A DNA stretch of 61,307 nucleotides from Glaesserella parasuis. Lineage in GTDB: Bacteria > Pseudomonadota > Gammaproteobacteria > Enterobacterales > Pasteurellaceae. How positions within the stretch are numbered: the stretch's first letter is position 1; each line of letters opens with the position of its first letter. The stretch lies in NCBI RefSeq assembly GCF_002015085.1, contig NZ_MUXW01000021.1, positions 1-61,307 on the forward strand. Reading direction: 5' to 3'. Made by a program: the position numbers and the translations under genes. Under the pieces are notes generated by a model, which worked only from the letters and a program-made list of their open reading frames with translations, made no database searches and had not been told where the DNA came from. This document shows positions 24,474 to 34,456 of this stretch, in pieces.

Positions 24474-24524
24474 GGCAGCAAATTTAACAACTTTGTAAAC
24501 AGATAAAAATAAGGTTAGGTCTTT

Positions 24525-27332
24525 ATGCAACATAAAAACTTTGACGATTGGATTGCAACTACTGCATTAGGTGGGGCAAATCAGTCTTATGTTGAGGAAA
24601 TCTACGAGCAGTATCTAGAAGATACTGATAGCGTTGATGCAAGTTGGCAAGCGGTATTTGCTCAACTGCCAAAAGCTACCCAAGTAGAGCAACCTCATTC
24701 CAGCGTTCGTGATTATTTCCGTCGCTTAGCGCGTGAAAATCGCAGTGAGGCGGTGACAGTGATTGATCCTGAAGCCAGTGCAAAACTCGTTAAAGTTTTA
24801 CAGTTCATTAATGCCTACCGCTTCCGTGGACATTTGGAAGCTAAATTAGATCCGCTTAATTATTATCGTTGGAAAACCTCACAGGTTCCTGAACTCGATT
24901 ACCGTTACCACGGTTTCAGTGATAAAGATTTAGAAGAAACCTTTACTATCGGGCGTTATGTTTATAACAAAGATACGATGAAGCTAGGCGAACTTGCTGA
25001 GGCGTTAAAGGAAACCTATTGCGGTAGTATCGGTTTGGAATTTATGCACATTCAGGATATGGAGCAGAAAAATTGGCTTCAGGCGAAAATGGAGAGTGTG
25101 CTGAATAAGCCGTTGTTCACTAAAGAAGAAAAAGTAAATTTATTAACGGAACTGACCGCTGCTGATGGTTTGGAGCGTTATTTAGGGGCGAAATTCCCTG
25201 GTGCAAAACGTTTCTCGCTTGAGGGGTCTGATGCTTTTATTCCGATGATGAAAGAGATTATCCGTCACGCTGGTCGTCAAGGTATGGAAGATGTAGTGAT
25301 GGGAATGGCTCACCGTGGTCGTTTGAATATGTTAGTCAATGTGTTAGGTAAGAAACCTGCTGAACTTTTTGATGAGTTTGCTGGTAAACACGCTGATGAT
25401 AATCGTACAGGTGATGTGAAATACCATCAGGGCTTCTCGTCTGATTTTGATGTGGACGGTAAACACGTTCACCTTGCTCTTGCGTTTAACCCTTCGCACT
25501 TGGAAATTGTTAGCCCTGTGGTGATTGGTTCTGTGCGTGCAAGACAAACTCGTATTCACGATACTGAACATAAGAAAGTATTGGCGATCACGGTTCACGG
25601 CGACTCGGCGGTGGCAGGTCAAGGGGTTGTTCAAGAAACCTTGAATATGTCAAATGCGAGAGGTTACAAAGTAGGCGGAACAATCCGTATCGTGATCAAT
25701 AACCAGATCGGTTTTACGACTTCTAATCCAAACGATACCCGTTCTACGGAATACTGTACCGATATTGCCAAGATGATCCAAGCCCCGATTATTCACGTTA
25801 ATGGTGATGATCCTGAAGCGGTGGCATTTGCAGCGAGAATGGCGGTGGAATATCGTTGTTTATTTAAACGTGATATTTTTATTGATTTAATTTCTTATCG
25901 TCGTCACGGTCATAATGAGGCTGATGAACCTTTGGCTACTCAGCCGATGATGTACGGTATTATTAAGAAACAACCGACACCTCGTAAAGTTTATGCGGAT
26001 CGTTTGATTGCTGAAGGGGTGATTACAGGTGATGATGAAATTGAGATGATGAACCTCTATCGTGATGCGTTAGATAATGGTGATCGTGTTGTGCCTGAAT
26101 GGCGAGAAATGGATACTGCGTCAATGGATTGGTTGCAATATCTTAATTATGAATGGACGTCGCCGTATGAAAGCAAATTCCCTGAAGCTCGTTTCTTAGA
26201 AATCGCGAAACGTGTGTGCGAATATCCAGAAGCGTTACGCCCACACCCTCGTGTTGAAAAAATTTATAACGACCGCCGTGAGATGTATCAAGGCAATAAA
26301 CTGCTTGACTGGGGTATGGCTGAAACGATGGCTTATGCAACCCTGCTTGATGATGGTACTCACGTTCGTCTATCGGGTGAAGATGCTGGTCGTGGTACCT
26401 TCTTCCACCGTCACGCTGTTGTGCATAATCAAAATGATGGTACAGGCTATGTGCCTTTAACGCATTTGCACGCAAACCAAGGGCGTTTTGAGGTGTGGGA
26501 CTCGGTACTTTCCGAAGAAGCGGTACTGGCATTTGAATATGGTTATGCAACGACCGATCCAAAAACATTGACGATTTGGGAAGCTCAGTTTGGTGACTTT
26601 GCGAACGGTGCTCAGATTGTTATCGACCAGTTTATTAGTTCTGGTGAACAAAAATGGGGACGTATGTGCGGTTTAGTGATGCTACTGCCACACGGCTATG
26701 AAGGTCAAGGTCCTGAACACTCATCAGCTCGTTTGGAACGTTACTTACAACTTTGTGCAGAACAAAATATGCAAGTCTGTATTCCATCAACACCAGCACA
26801 GGTTTACCATATGTTACGTCGTCAAGCGATCCGTAAAATGCGTCGTCCACTGATTGCGATTTCGCCAAAATCACTGCTACGCCACCCGCTTGCTGTTTCA
26901 ACTTTAGATGAGTTGATCAACGGTGAGTTTAAAACGGTGATCGGGGAATTAGATAATCTCGATCCTGCACAGGTTAAGCGTGTGGTACTTTGTTCAGGTA
27001 AAGTCTATTACGATTTACTAGAAGAACGTCGCCAGCGTGAGAAAACCGATGTAGCGATTATTCGTATTGAACAACTTTACCCTTATCCACATGAAGATGT
27101 GAAAAAAGCACTTATGCCTTATGCTCATGTTACTGATTATGTTTGGTGTCAAGAAGAGCCATTAAATCAAGGGGTTTGGTATTGTAGCAAACACAACTTC
27201 GAAGCCTCTATTCCAGAGAATGCGACATTGAAATATGCAGGTCGCCCAGCTTCCGCTTCACCAGCGGTCGGATATATGTCACTTCATACCAAACAGCAGA
27301 CGCAGTTGGTTGATGAGGCATTAACACGTTAA
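24525..27332 (+). CDS. sucA: 2-oxoglutarate dehydrogenase E1 component
   Basis: SucA is the thiamine-diphosphate decarboxylase of the 2-oxoglutarate dehydrogenase complex. The 935-residue length equals the family norm (933 in E. coli). An N-terminal SucB-binding segment is present (FDDWIATTALGGANQSYVEE). ThDP-site motifs include GMAHRGRLNMLVNVLGK, TVHGDSAVAGQGVVQE and NNQIGFTTSNPNDTRSTEYC, with RRHGHNEADEP after them. It heads the sucABCD gene set. The gap to sucB is 164 bp and filled with hairpins. Confidence 0.97.
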   Translation: MQHKNFDDWIATTALGGANQSYVEEIYEQYLEDTDSVDASWQAVFAQLPKATQVEQPHSSVRDYFRRLARENRSEAVTVIDPEASAKLVKVLQFINAYRFRGHLEAKLDPLNYYRWKTSQVPELDYRYHGFSDKDLEETFTIGRYVYNKDTMKLGELAEALKETYCGSIGLEFMHIQDMEQKNWLQAKMESVLNKPLFTKEEKVNLLTELTAADGLERYLGAKFPGAKRFSLEGSDAFIPMMKEIIRHAGRQGMEDVVMGMAHRGRLNMLVNVLGKKPAELFDEFAGKHADDNRTGDVKYHQGFSSDFDVDGKHVHLALAFNPSHLEIVSPVVIGSVRARQTRIHDTEHKKVLAITVHGDSAVAGQGVVQETLNMSNARGYKVGGTIRIVINNQIGFTTSNPNDTRSTEYCTDIAKMIQAPIIHVNGDDPEAVAFAARMAVEYRCLFKRDIFIDLISYRRHGHNEADEPLATQPMMYGIIKKQPTPRKVYADRLIAEGVITGDDEIEMMNLYRDALDNGDRVVPEWREMDTASMDWLQYLNYEWTSPYESKFPEARFLEIAKRVCEYPEALRPHPRVEKIYNDRREMYQGNKLLDWGMAETMAYATLLDDGTHVRLSGEDAGRGTFFHRHAVVHNQNDGTGYVPLTHLHANQGRFEVWDSVLSEEAVLAFEYGYATTDPKTLTIWEAQFGDFANGAQIVIDQFISSGEQKWGRMCGLVMLLPHGYEGQGPEHSSARLERYLQLCAEQNMQVCIPSTPAQVYHMLRRQAIRKMRRPLIAISPKSLLRHPLAVSTLDELINGEFKTVIGELDNLDPAQVKRVVLCSGKVYYDLLEERRQREKTDVAIIRIEQLYPYPHEDVKKALMPYAHVTDYVWCQEEPLNQGVWYCSKHNFEASIPENATLKYAGRPASASPAVGYMSLHTKQQTQLVDEALTR

Positions 27333-27343
27333 TTTTATAAGTT

Positions 27344-27468
27344 CCCTTCCGCCGCTTGCGGGAGAAGGTGCCGAAGGCGGAAGGGGGGAAACAAGCGGTG
27401 AGTTTAGCTCAAATGTTGCAACTTCGTTGCAATTCCCCCACCCACCCCTCCCCCGTAAACGGGGGAGG
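27344..27468. repeat. three tandem hairpins between sucA and sucB
   Basis: CCCTTCCGCC (27344-27353) pairs with GGCGGAAGGG (27376-27385). TTGCAAC-TTC-GTTGCAA lies at 27416-27432. CCTCCCCCG-TAAA-CGGGGGAGG lies at 27447-27468. An uptake-signal copy ACAAGCGGT (27391-27399) sits between the first two. G+C here is far above the flanking genes. There is no T-run after the last stem, so full termination is unlikely. Confidence 0.7.
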
Positions 27469-27496
27469 AGAACTAAATTAGAAAAGGAAACAACAA

Positions 27497-28714
27497 ATGA
27501 CAATCGAAATCCTCGTTCCAGATTTACCCGAATCCGTTGCAGATGCGACCGTTGCAACTTGGCATAAAAAAGTTGGCGATAGCGTAAAACGTGATGAAGT
27601 TATTGTAGAAATTGAAACCGATAAAGTGGTTCTCGAAGTGCCTGCGACTAGCGATGGTGTGATTACCGAAATTCAACAAGGCGAAGGGGCAACTGTTGTA
27701 AGTAAACAAGTTTTAGGTATTTTAGTTACTCAGCAAGCAGGTGATGTGTCTTTAGCGACAATTAAACCAGTAAATGAAGCAACCCCTTCAGATCGTCAAA
27801 CCGCCTCTTTAGAGCCAGATAATAGCTCGGCTGACGCATTAGGTCCAAGTGTTCGCCGTTTACTTGCAGAACACGGTTTAGAAGCTAGTGAGGTGAAAGG
27901 TTCAGGTGTAGGTGGCAGAATTACTCGTGAAGATATTGAAGCTGTTGTGGCTAAACGTAATGCGAAAGTGGCTGAGAAAGTTGAAAATACGATCAGCACA
28001 GTGGCTTACTCTGCTCGTAGTGAAAAACGTGTGCCTATGACCCGCTTGCGTAAACGCATTGCAGAACGTTTATTAGAGGCGAAAAATACTACGGCGATGC
28101 TCACCACATTCAATGAAGTAGATATGAAGCCGATTATGGATCTGCGTAAGCAATACGGTGAAAAATTTGAAAAACAACACGGTGTGCGTTTAGGCTTTAT
28201 GTCGTTCTATATCAAAGCAGTGGTGGAAGCATTGAAACGTTATCCCGAAGTGAATGCTTCTATTGATGGCGATGATGTGGTGTATCACAACTATTTTGAT
28301 GTCAGTATCGCTGTTTCTACCCCTCGTGGTTTAGTTACCCCTGTGTTACGCGATTGCGACAAACTTTCAATGGCAGACATTGAAAAAGCTATTAAAGCAC
28401 TGGCAGAAAAAGGACGCGATGGTAAATTGACTGTAGAAGACTTAACAGGTGGAAACTTCACTATCACTAATGGCGGTGTTTTTGGTTCATTAATGTCCAC
28501 GCCGATTATCAATCCACCGCAAAGTGCTATTTTAGGTATGCACGCTATTAAAGATCGCCCTGTGGCTGTAGATGGTCAGGTGGTTATTCGTCCGATGATG
28601 TATCTTGCATTGAGCTATGATCACCGTTTGATTGATGGGCGAGAGTCTGTTGGTTTCTTAGTAGCCATCAAAGATTTACTCGAAGATCCAACACGTTTGT
28701 TGTTAGAAATTTAG
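27497..28714 (+). CDS. sucB: dihydrolipoyllysine-residue succinyltransferase (E2)
   Basis: SucB transfers the succinyl group to CoA and forms the core of the complex. The lipoyl domain has VEIETDKVVLEV with the modified Lys near residue 43. The peripheral-subunit-binding domain is around 111-148 (LGPSVRRLLAEHGLEASEVKG), and the catalytic domain follows to the end. The CoA-transfer motif is SYDHRLIDGRE, with the catalytic His. RBS AAAAGGA precedes the ATG. The length of 405 is standard. Confidence 0.96.
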   Translation: MTIEILVPDLPESVADATVATWHKKVGDSVKRDEVIVEIETDKVVLEVPATSDGVITEIQQGEGATVVSKQVLGILVTQQAGDVSLATIKPVNEATPSDRQTASLEPDNSSADALGPSVRRLLAEHGLEASEVKGSGVGGRITREDIEAVVAKRNAKVAEKVENTISTVAYSARSEKRVPMTRLRKRIAERLLEAKNTTAMLTTFNEVDMKPIMDLRKQYGEKFEKQHGVRLGFMSFYIKAVVEALKRYPEVNASIDGDDVVYHNYFDVSIAVSTPRGLVTPVLRDCDKLSMADIEKAIKALAEKGRDGKLTVEDLTGGNFTITNGGVFGSLMSTPIINPPQSAILGMHAIKDRPVAVDGQVVIRPMMYLALSYDHRLIDGRESVGFLVAIKDLLEDPTRLLLEI

Positions 28715-28722
28715 AATGAACA

Positions 28723-28824
28723 TTTCCCCCTTTGAAAAAGGGGGATTAAGGGGGATTTAACAATCTCAGCATTTTTATGATCTTGATAAAATCCCCCCTA
28801 GCCCCCCTTTTTCAAAGGGGGGAA
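28723..28824. repeat. long inverted-repeat (MITE-like) element between sucB and sucC
   Basis: The left arm at 28723-28758 and right arm at 28788-28824 are near-perfect reverse complements (about 35 bp each), joined by a 29-bp A+T-rich loop. Each arm contains an inner CCCCC-TTTGAAAAA-GGGGG hairpin. The element fills nearly the whole intergenic gap. Confidence 0.75.
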
Positions 28825-28856
28825 AACAGTTTTAATCACATAGGAACCCCAACTCT

Positions 28857-30023
28857 ATGAACCTACACGAATACCAAGGCAAACAGATCTTTGCCAAATA
28901 TAAACTTCCTGTCAGCCAAGGCATTGCTTGTAAAACAGCAGATGAAGCGGTTGAAGCAATCAAACAACTCAAAGGCGATGCTTGGGCAATTAAGTGCCAA
29001 GTCCACGCAGGTGGTCGTGGCAAAGCAGGCGGTGTCAAACTGGTACGAAATGACGCAGAAGTGCGTGAATTTGCAGACAAATGGCTCGGTAAACGCTTAG
29101 TGACTTTCCAAACAGACGCAAATGGTCAGCCTGTTAATACCCTATATGTTGAGGAAACAGCAGGGATTGCCCGTGAACTTTATTTAGGGGCAGTAATTGA
29201 CCGCTCATCACAAAAAGTCGTTTTTATGGCTTCAAGTGCTGGGGGAATGAATATCGAAGAAGTTGCGGCTAAAACCCCTGAATTGCTACATAAAGTCGCT
29301 ATCGATCCGCTTGTAGGTGGAATGGCATATCAAGGGCGTGAACTAGCGTTTAAACTTGCTTTAACAGGCGATCAAATCAAACAATTTAGTTTTATCTTCA
29401 CACAGCAGGCTAAACTCTTTGTAGAAAAAGATCTTTCCTTACTCGAAATCAACCCACTTGTCGTTACCACTGAAGGCAATTTACTTTGCTTAGATGCCAA
29501 AATGGTGGTAGATGGTAATGCGTTATATCGCCAGCCTGAACTTGCCGCAATGCACGATCCTAGCCAAGATGACCCGCGTGAAGCCCTTGCCGAGTCGCAC
29601 CAACTTAACTATGTTGCCTTAGATGGTAACATCGGTTGTATGGTAAACGGTGCTGGACTTGCAATGGGAACAATGGATATCGTCAAATTACACGGCGGTT
29701 TCCCAGCAAACTTCTTAGATGTAGGTGGTGGTGCAACCAAAGAGCGAGTTGCGGAAGCATTTAAAATCATCTTGTCTGACAAAGCAGTGAAAGCTGTTCT
29801 CGTCAATATTTTCGGCGGTATCGTCCGTTGTGACTTAATCGCTGACGGGATTATCGCAGCCGTTAATGAAGTAGGGGTAAACGTACCTGTTGTCGTTCGC
29901 CTAGAAGGAAACAACGCAGAACTTGGACGTGAAATTTTAGCGAAAAGTGGCTTAAATATCATTGCAGCAGCAACCTTAACAGATGCGGCTGTAGAAGCAG
30001 TAAAAGCGGCAGGGGGTAAATAA
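28857..30023 (+). CDS. sucC: succinyl-CoA synthetase beta subunit
   Basis: The beta subunit of succinyl-CoA synthetase, 388 residues as in E. coli. An ATP-grasp domain opens the protein (MNLHEYQGKQIFAKYKLPVS, then CQVHAGGRGKAGGVKL for nucleotide). The C-terminal ligase domain contains NGAGLAMGTMDIVKLHGG and VNIFGGIVRCDLIADGI. The stop codon overlaps the sucD start by one base. Confidence 0.97.
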   Translation: MNLHEYQGKQIFAKYKLPVSQGIACKTADEAVEAIKQLKGDAWAIKCQVHAGGRGKAGGVKLVRNDAEVREFADKWLGKRLVTFQTDANGQPVNTLYVEETAGIARELYLGAVIDRSSQKVVFMASSAGGMNIEEVAAKTPELLHKVAIDPLVGGMAYQGRELAFKLALTGDQIKQFSFIFTQQAKLFVEKDLSLLEINPLVVTTEGNLLCLDAKMVVDGNALYRQPELAAMHDPSQDDPREALAESHQLNYVALDGNIGCMVNGAGLAMGTMDIVKLHGGFPANFLDVGGGATKERVAEAFKIILSDKAVKAVLVNIFGGIVRCDLIADGIIAAVNEVGVNVPVVVRLEGNNAELGREILAKSGLNIIAAATLTDAAVEAVKAAGGK

Positions 30024-30895
30024 TGTCTATTTTAATCAACAAAGATACCAAAGTAATCTGCCAAGGTTTTACAGGCGGACAAGGCACATTCCATTCACAA
30101 CAAGCCCTTGATTATGGCACACAACTTGTCGGCGGTGTTTCACCAGGCAAAGGTGGCACAACGCACTTGGGTTTACCAGTATTTAATACCGTGCGTGAAG
30201 CAGTGGAAGCTACAGGGGCGACAGCAACGGTTATTTATGTACCAGCACCGGGTTGTAAAGATGCTATTTTAGAAGCCATTGATGCAGGCATTCAGCTTGT
30301 CGTTTGTATCACAGAAGGTATCCCAACCTTAGATATGCTTCAAGTGAAACAGCGTTTAAACCAAACAGGCGTGAGAATGATCGGCCCTAACTGCCCTGGC
30401 GTGATTACCCCAAATGAGTGCAAAATCGGGATTATGCCAGGTAGCATTCATAAAAAAGGTAAAATCGGGATTGTTTCTCGTTCAGGAACATTGACTTATG
30501 AAGCAGTTAAACAAACAACAGACTACGGTTTTGGTCAATCGACTTGTGTTGGGATCGGTGGCGACCCTATTCCAGGTTCAAACTTCATTGATATTCTAAC
30601 ACTATTCCAAGCTGACCCCGAAACTGAAGCGATTATAATGATCGGTGAAATTGGTGGTTCCGCAGAAGAAGAAGCAGCAGCCTTTATCAAAGCGAACGTG
30701 ACTAAACCTGTGGTGAGCTATATTGCTGGTGTTACCGCACCAAAAGGAAAACGTATGGGACACGCAGGGGCGATTATCTCTGGCGGAAAAGGCACTGCAG
30801 ATGAAAAATTTGCAGCTCTTGAAGCCGCAGGCGTAAAAACTGTGCGTAGTTTGGCTGACATTGGGGTAGCGTTGCAAGCGGTGTTAAATAAATAA
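30023..30895 (+). CDS. sucD: succinyl-CoA synthetase alpha subunit
   Basis: The alpha subunit, 290 residues. The CoA-binding Rossmann domain includes CQGFTGGQGTFHSQQALDYG. IGPNCPGVITP and SRSGTLTYEAV follow, and the phosphorylated His lies in MGHAGAIISGGKGTADEKF. Translationally coupled to sucC. It ends in an uptake-signal copy (30895-30903). Confidence 0.97.
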   Translation: MSILINKDTKVICQGFTGGQGTFHSQQALDYGTQLVGGVSPGKGGTTHLGLPVFNTVREAVEATGATATVIYVPAPGCKDAILEAIDAGIQLVVCITEGIPTLDMLQVKQRLNQTGVRMIGPNCPGVITPNECKIGIMPGSIHKKGKIGIVSRSGTLTYEAVKQTTDYGFGQSTCVGIGGDPIPGSNFIDILTLFQADPETEAIIMIGEIGGSAEEEAAAFIKANVTKPVVSYIAGVTAPKGKRMGHAGAIISGGKGTADEKFAALEAAGVKTVRSLADIGVALQAVLNK

Positions 30896-30925
30896 CCGCT
30901 TGTTGATCAGAACCGTAGAAGCATG

Positions 30926-30968
30926 CCTAATCTGGCAGGAGCTGTAATTATAGAACTGGCAGATTAGG
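30926..30968. terminator. inverted repeat between convergent sucD and kef gene
   Basis: CCTAATCTG (30926-30934) pairs with CAGATTAGG (30960-30968), 25-base loop. It may act as a bidirectional stop, though T-runs are weak. Confidence 0.4.
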
Positions 30969-31052
30969 TTTAATCTTTACGATGAAACTTGCTCTTTAGA
31001 GCAATTATTTACTGTCTTACACAGAAAAACTATCTTCAGAACCTTTTCTTAT

Positions 31053-32903
31053 TTAGTGCGGGGAATTAAAGAACCAAGCTTCTTTTTTCTCCCTTGCTCT
31101 GTCCAAAATATTCTGAATTTCGAGCATTGTTTCCTGATCTTCAGCTAGTGCAATTTTTCGCATTTCTTCATTCTTAAAGAGTTCTAAATTAGGATCATAG
31201 ACTTCCGCCATTAATTTCACATTATGGCGATCTCGTTCAAAATAGTAGTCACAAATTTCATCAGCAACTTCTTCCTCAACACCTAGCATTTTTAAGGCCG
31301 CACGTCCACTGCGTAAGGCAGAATCAAAGGTCTCACGCACTTGTTTATCTGCTCCTGCTTTGTAAAGTTCAAAGACATGAACTCGATCGTATGCCCTTGC
31401 GATAATTTTGATATTCGGGTTCATAGAACGAGCCAGCTCCACAATATGTATCGCTTGATGTTTATCATCTACCGCAACGATTAATAATTCCGCAGTTTCA
31501 ATCCCTGCATTGTGAAGTAATTCTGGACGAGTAGCATTGCCATAATAGCTTTTAATTCCGTACTTTTTCGCCCCTTCGATTTGCGCTTCGTTAAGATCAA
31601 TAATAGTAGGGTGATAGCCAGACATCGTGAGGATATGATTGACGATTTGTCCATAACGCCCAATCCCAACTAAGATAATCGGGTGCTGTTCTTCAATATG
31701 AGCGGCTTCACGTTCCCCAGCTTTGTTTGCAAAACGAGGTGCTACGAATTTGTCATGTAAAATGATGGTGATTGGGGCAAAAATCATTGAAAATACGACA
31801 ATAGCGGTTAGATTTGCTTGAATTTCTGCAGAAATCACCCCTTGTGTTGTCGATGCTGCATATAGAACAAAGGCAAATTCACCACCTTGAGCCATCACAA
31901 CAGCTCTATCCATTGCATCGCTGGTGCTACTTTTAGCAAGTTTGGCTATTAATAAAATACACAATGATTTCACTGCCATCATTGCAATCACTGCCGAAAG
32001 GATTAGAACCCAGTTATCAAACACAATGTTTAGATCTAATGCCATTCCCACACTTAAGAAGAATAAGCCAAGTAATAACCCTCTAAATGGCTCAATATCG
32101 GCCTCTAATTGGTGACGGAAACTTGATTCGGAGAGTAAAACCCCTGCGACAAAAGCACCCATTGCTGTTGATAATCCACCTTCCTCCATTAATAACGCAG
32201 AGCCTAAAACCACAAATAGTGCGGCTGCCGTCATTAATTCACGGATTTTGGTTTTTGCTAGAATACGGAAAATCGGGTTGAGTACCCAAATACCGACCAC
32301 CACCAATGCGGTCACAGATAACCCTGCGATACCGATTTTCTGCCAAATAGGTTGGGGATCGGCAATATGATTTGGATCTGTCGGTGCAAGAAAGGTGACA
32401 ATGGCTAGTAGAGGCACAATAATCAGATCTTCAAAAAGCAAGATTGACACCATTCGCTGACCACGAGGACTAGCAATATCGCCTCGTTCGCTCAACACTT
32501 GCATTACAATTGCAGTAGATGTTAAAACAAAGCCCGCCCCACCAACAAAAGAGATTTTCCAAGAATAGCCGAAAGCCATACCAACAAACGTAAGCAAGAC
32601 CGCACAAACGACCACTTGCATACTGCCTAAGCCGAAAATTTGACGACGCAGCCCCCATAAGTGAGATGGTTTCATCTCTAACCCAATGATAAACAGAAAC
32701 ATCACGACACCTAATTCGGCAACGTGAATGATCGCTTGGGGATCTGAGAAAAGTTTTAAACCAAAAGGACCTATCGCAAGCCCTGCAACTAAATATCCCA
32801 AAACAGAGCCTAAGCCCAAACGTTTAAAAATAGGTACCGCAATAATTGCCGCCCCTAAAAGGGTCACTACACTAACTAATTGACTTGCACCTTCTGCTGC
32901 CAT
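31053..32903 (-). CDS. kefC: CPA2-family K+/H+ antiporter, KefB/KefC type
   Basis: The 616-residue protein has a 12-13-segment monovalent cation:proton antiporter-2 domain (about 1-385). It contains GLEMKPSHLW, the Q-loop-like HQLEADIEPFRGLLLGLFFLSVGM, and VMAQGGEFAFVLYA. A cytoplasmic RCK/KTN domain follows (about 400-540, IILVGIGRYGQIVNHIL with the GxGxxG nucleotide site). Kef systems release K+ on electrophile stress, gated by glutathione adducts. No KefF/KefG ancillary subunit gene is adjacent, so the KefB versus KefC choice is open. Confidence 0.85.
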   Translation of the reverse strand: MAAEGASQLVSVVTLLGAAIIAVPIFKRLGLGSVLGYLVAGLAIGPFGLKLFSDPQAIIHVAELGVVMFLFIIGLEMKPSHLWGLRRQIFGLGSMQVVVCAVLLTFVGMAFGYSWKISFVGGAGFVLTSTAIVMQVLSERGDIASPRGQRMVSILLFEDLIIVPLLAIVTFLAPTDPNHIADPQPIWQKIGIAGLSVTALVVVGIWVLNPIFRILAKTKIRELMTAAALFVVLGSALLMEEGGLSTAMGAFVAGVLLSESSFRHQLEADIEPFRGLLLGLFFLSVGMALDLNIVFDNWVLILSAVIAMMAVKSLCILLIAKLAKSSTSDAMDRAVVMAQGGEFAFVLYAASTTQGVISAEIQANLTAIVVFSMIFAPITIILHDKFVAPRFANKAGEREAAHIEEQHPIILVGIGRYGQIVNHILTMSGYHPTIIDLNEAQIEGAKKYGIKSYYGNATRPELLHNAGIETAELLIVAVDDKHQAIHIVELARSMNPNIKIIARAYDRVHVFELYKAGADKQVRETFDSALRSGRAALKMLGVEEEVADEICDYYFERDRHNVKLMAEVYDPNLELFKNEEMRKIALAEDQETMLEIQNILDRAREKKEAWFFNSPH

Positions 32904-33032
32904 TGATTACCTCAAAAAATAAAATTAGATAAATGCTTAATTTGAAAATTAAATATCTACTATAGTGAAATAATAGCTCTAAGTTACTTCATAGGAGCAG
33001 AGTGATATCTCCTCCTAAACAATACGAAACAA

Positions 33033-33058
33033 GGGCGGACACATCGGTCCGCCCCTAC
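33033..33058 (-). repeat. CCCTAC-type hairpin repeat, copy 1
   Basis: GGGCGGAC-ACATCG-GTCCGCCC (33033-33054) followed by CTAC. A single-stem member of the family also found at 37.7, 39.3, 40.3 and 41.6 kb. Confidence 0.6.
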
Positions 33059-33097
33059 TTTGGTAATAAATTGATAAAAAGAGATCGCTTGTAGGGA

Positions 33098-34402
33098 TTA
33101 TTTAATAACCTCTACACCACCCATATACGGTTTCAACACTTCAGGCACGGTAATAGAACCATCTGCATTTTGGTAGTTTTCAAGTACGGCAACAAGCGTA
33201 CGTCCGACAGCTAAACCTGAGCCATTTAAGGTGTGAACTAAGCGAGTTTTCTTATCCCCTTTCGCTTTGCAACGTGCTTGCATACGGCGAGCTTGGAAAT
33301 CCCACATATTTGAGCAAGATGAAATCTCACGGTAGGTGTTTTGTGCTGGCAGCCACACTTCTAAATCGTAGGTTTTGCTTGAACCAAAGCCCATATCGCC
33401 AGAGCAAAGTAACATTTTGCGGTATGGCAGATTGAGCAACTGCAACACTTTTTCTGCGTGTCCTGTTAATTCTTCAAGGGCTTCCATTGATTTTTCAGGG
33501 GCGACGATTTGTACCATTTCTACTTTATCGAACTGGTGCATACGAATTAAGCCACGGGTATCACGACCGTAAGAGCCTGCTTCTGAACGGAAGCACGGGG
33601 TGTGAGCGGTCAGTTTCAGTGGTAAACTTTCTTCGTCTAAGATTTCATCACGCACAAGATTAGTAACTGGTACTTCTGCGGTTGGGATTAAAGCGTAAGG
33701 TTTTTGTACCGCATTTGGATCTTGTCCTTTTAACGGTTGAGTATGGAACAGATCTTCGCCGAATTTTGGTAATTGCCCTGTGCCGTAAAGGGTATCGTGG
33801 TTTACAAGATAAGGCACATAGGTTTCCACATAGCCGTGTTGTTCTGTGTGTAAATCTAACATAAATTGAGATAAGGCACGGTGTAAACGTGCAATACCAC
33901 TTTTCATAACGACGAAACGGCTTCCAGTTAATTTCACACCAGCAGGGAAATCCAAACCGCCTAAGCCTTCACCAAGGGTAACGTGATCTTTGATTTCAAA
34001 GTCAAATTGACGTGGCGTACCCCAACGAGATACTTCAAGATTTTCGCTATCATCTTTACCCTCTGGCACTTCATCGGCAGGTAAGTTAGGAATGCTTAAT
34101 AACAGTTCACGAATTTCCGCTTGGACTTTATCCAATTCCACTTTTGCTGCATCTAATTCGTTACCCATCGTGTCCACTTCTGCTAATAATGCAGAAATAT
34201 CTTCGCCACGCGCTTTCGCTGCGCCGATATTTTTTGAACGAGCATTACGTTCTGCCTGTAAATTTTCTGCTTTAACTTGCAATGCTTTGCGTTGTTCTTC
34301 AAGGCTAGTAACACGAGCAACATCAAGGTTGAAGTTACGTTTGAGTTTTAAAATTTGTGCGACTTCCTCAAGGTTCGTACGTAGAAGGTTTTGGTCGATC
34401 AT
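33098..34402 (-). CDS. serS: seryl-tRNA synthetase
   Basis: A class II synthetase of 434 residues. The N-terminal long coiled-coil arm (about 25-105, AENLQAERNARSKNIGAAKARGE) reaches the tRNA variable arm. Class II motifs follow: PYALIPTAEVPVTNL, FRSEAGSYGRDTRGLIRMHQF (motif 2) and SGLAVGRTLVAVLEN (motif 3). It stands alone, with a hairpin repeat downstream. Confidence 0.97.
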   Translation of the reverse strand: MIDQNLLRTNLEEVAQILKLKRNFNLDVARVTSLEEQRKALQVKAENLQAERNARSKNIGAAKARGEDISALLAEVDTMGNELDAAKVELDKVQAEIRELLLSIPNLPADEVPEGKDDSENLEVSRWGTPRQFDFEIKDHVTLGEGLGGLDFPAGVKLTGSRFVVMKSGIARLHRALSQFMLDLHTEQHGYVETYVPYLVNHDTLYGTGQLPKFGEDLFHTQPLKGQDPNAVQKPYALIPTAEVPVTNLVRDEILDEESLPLKLTAHTPCFRSEAGSYGRDTRGLIRMHQFDKVEMVQIVAPEKSMEALEELTGHAEKVLQLLNLPYRKMLLCSGDMGFGSSKTYDLEVWLPAQNTYREISSCSNMWDFQARRMQARCKAKGDKKTRLVHTLNGSGLAVGRTLVAVLENYQNADGSITVPEVLKPYMGGVEVIK

Positions 34403-34456
34403 TTTTGTGTCCTTTTACTTTTGCAAAATTTTATAGAAATGTTACCGCTTGTAATA

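Noticed and set aside
26143..26568. 141-residue minus-strand frame inside sucA
   Set aside because: Antisense shadow of a conserved sucA region; codon pattern follows the sucA frame.
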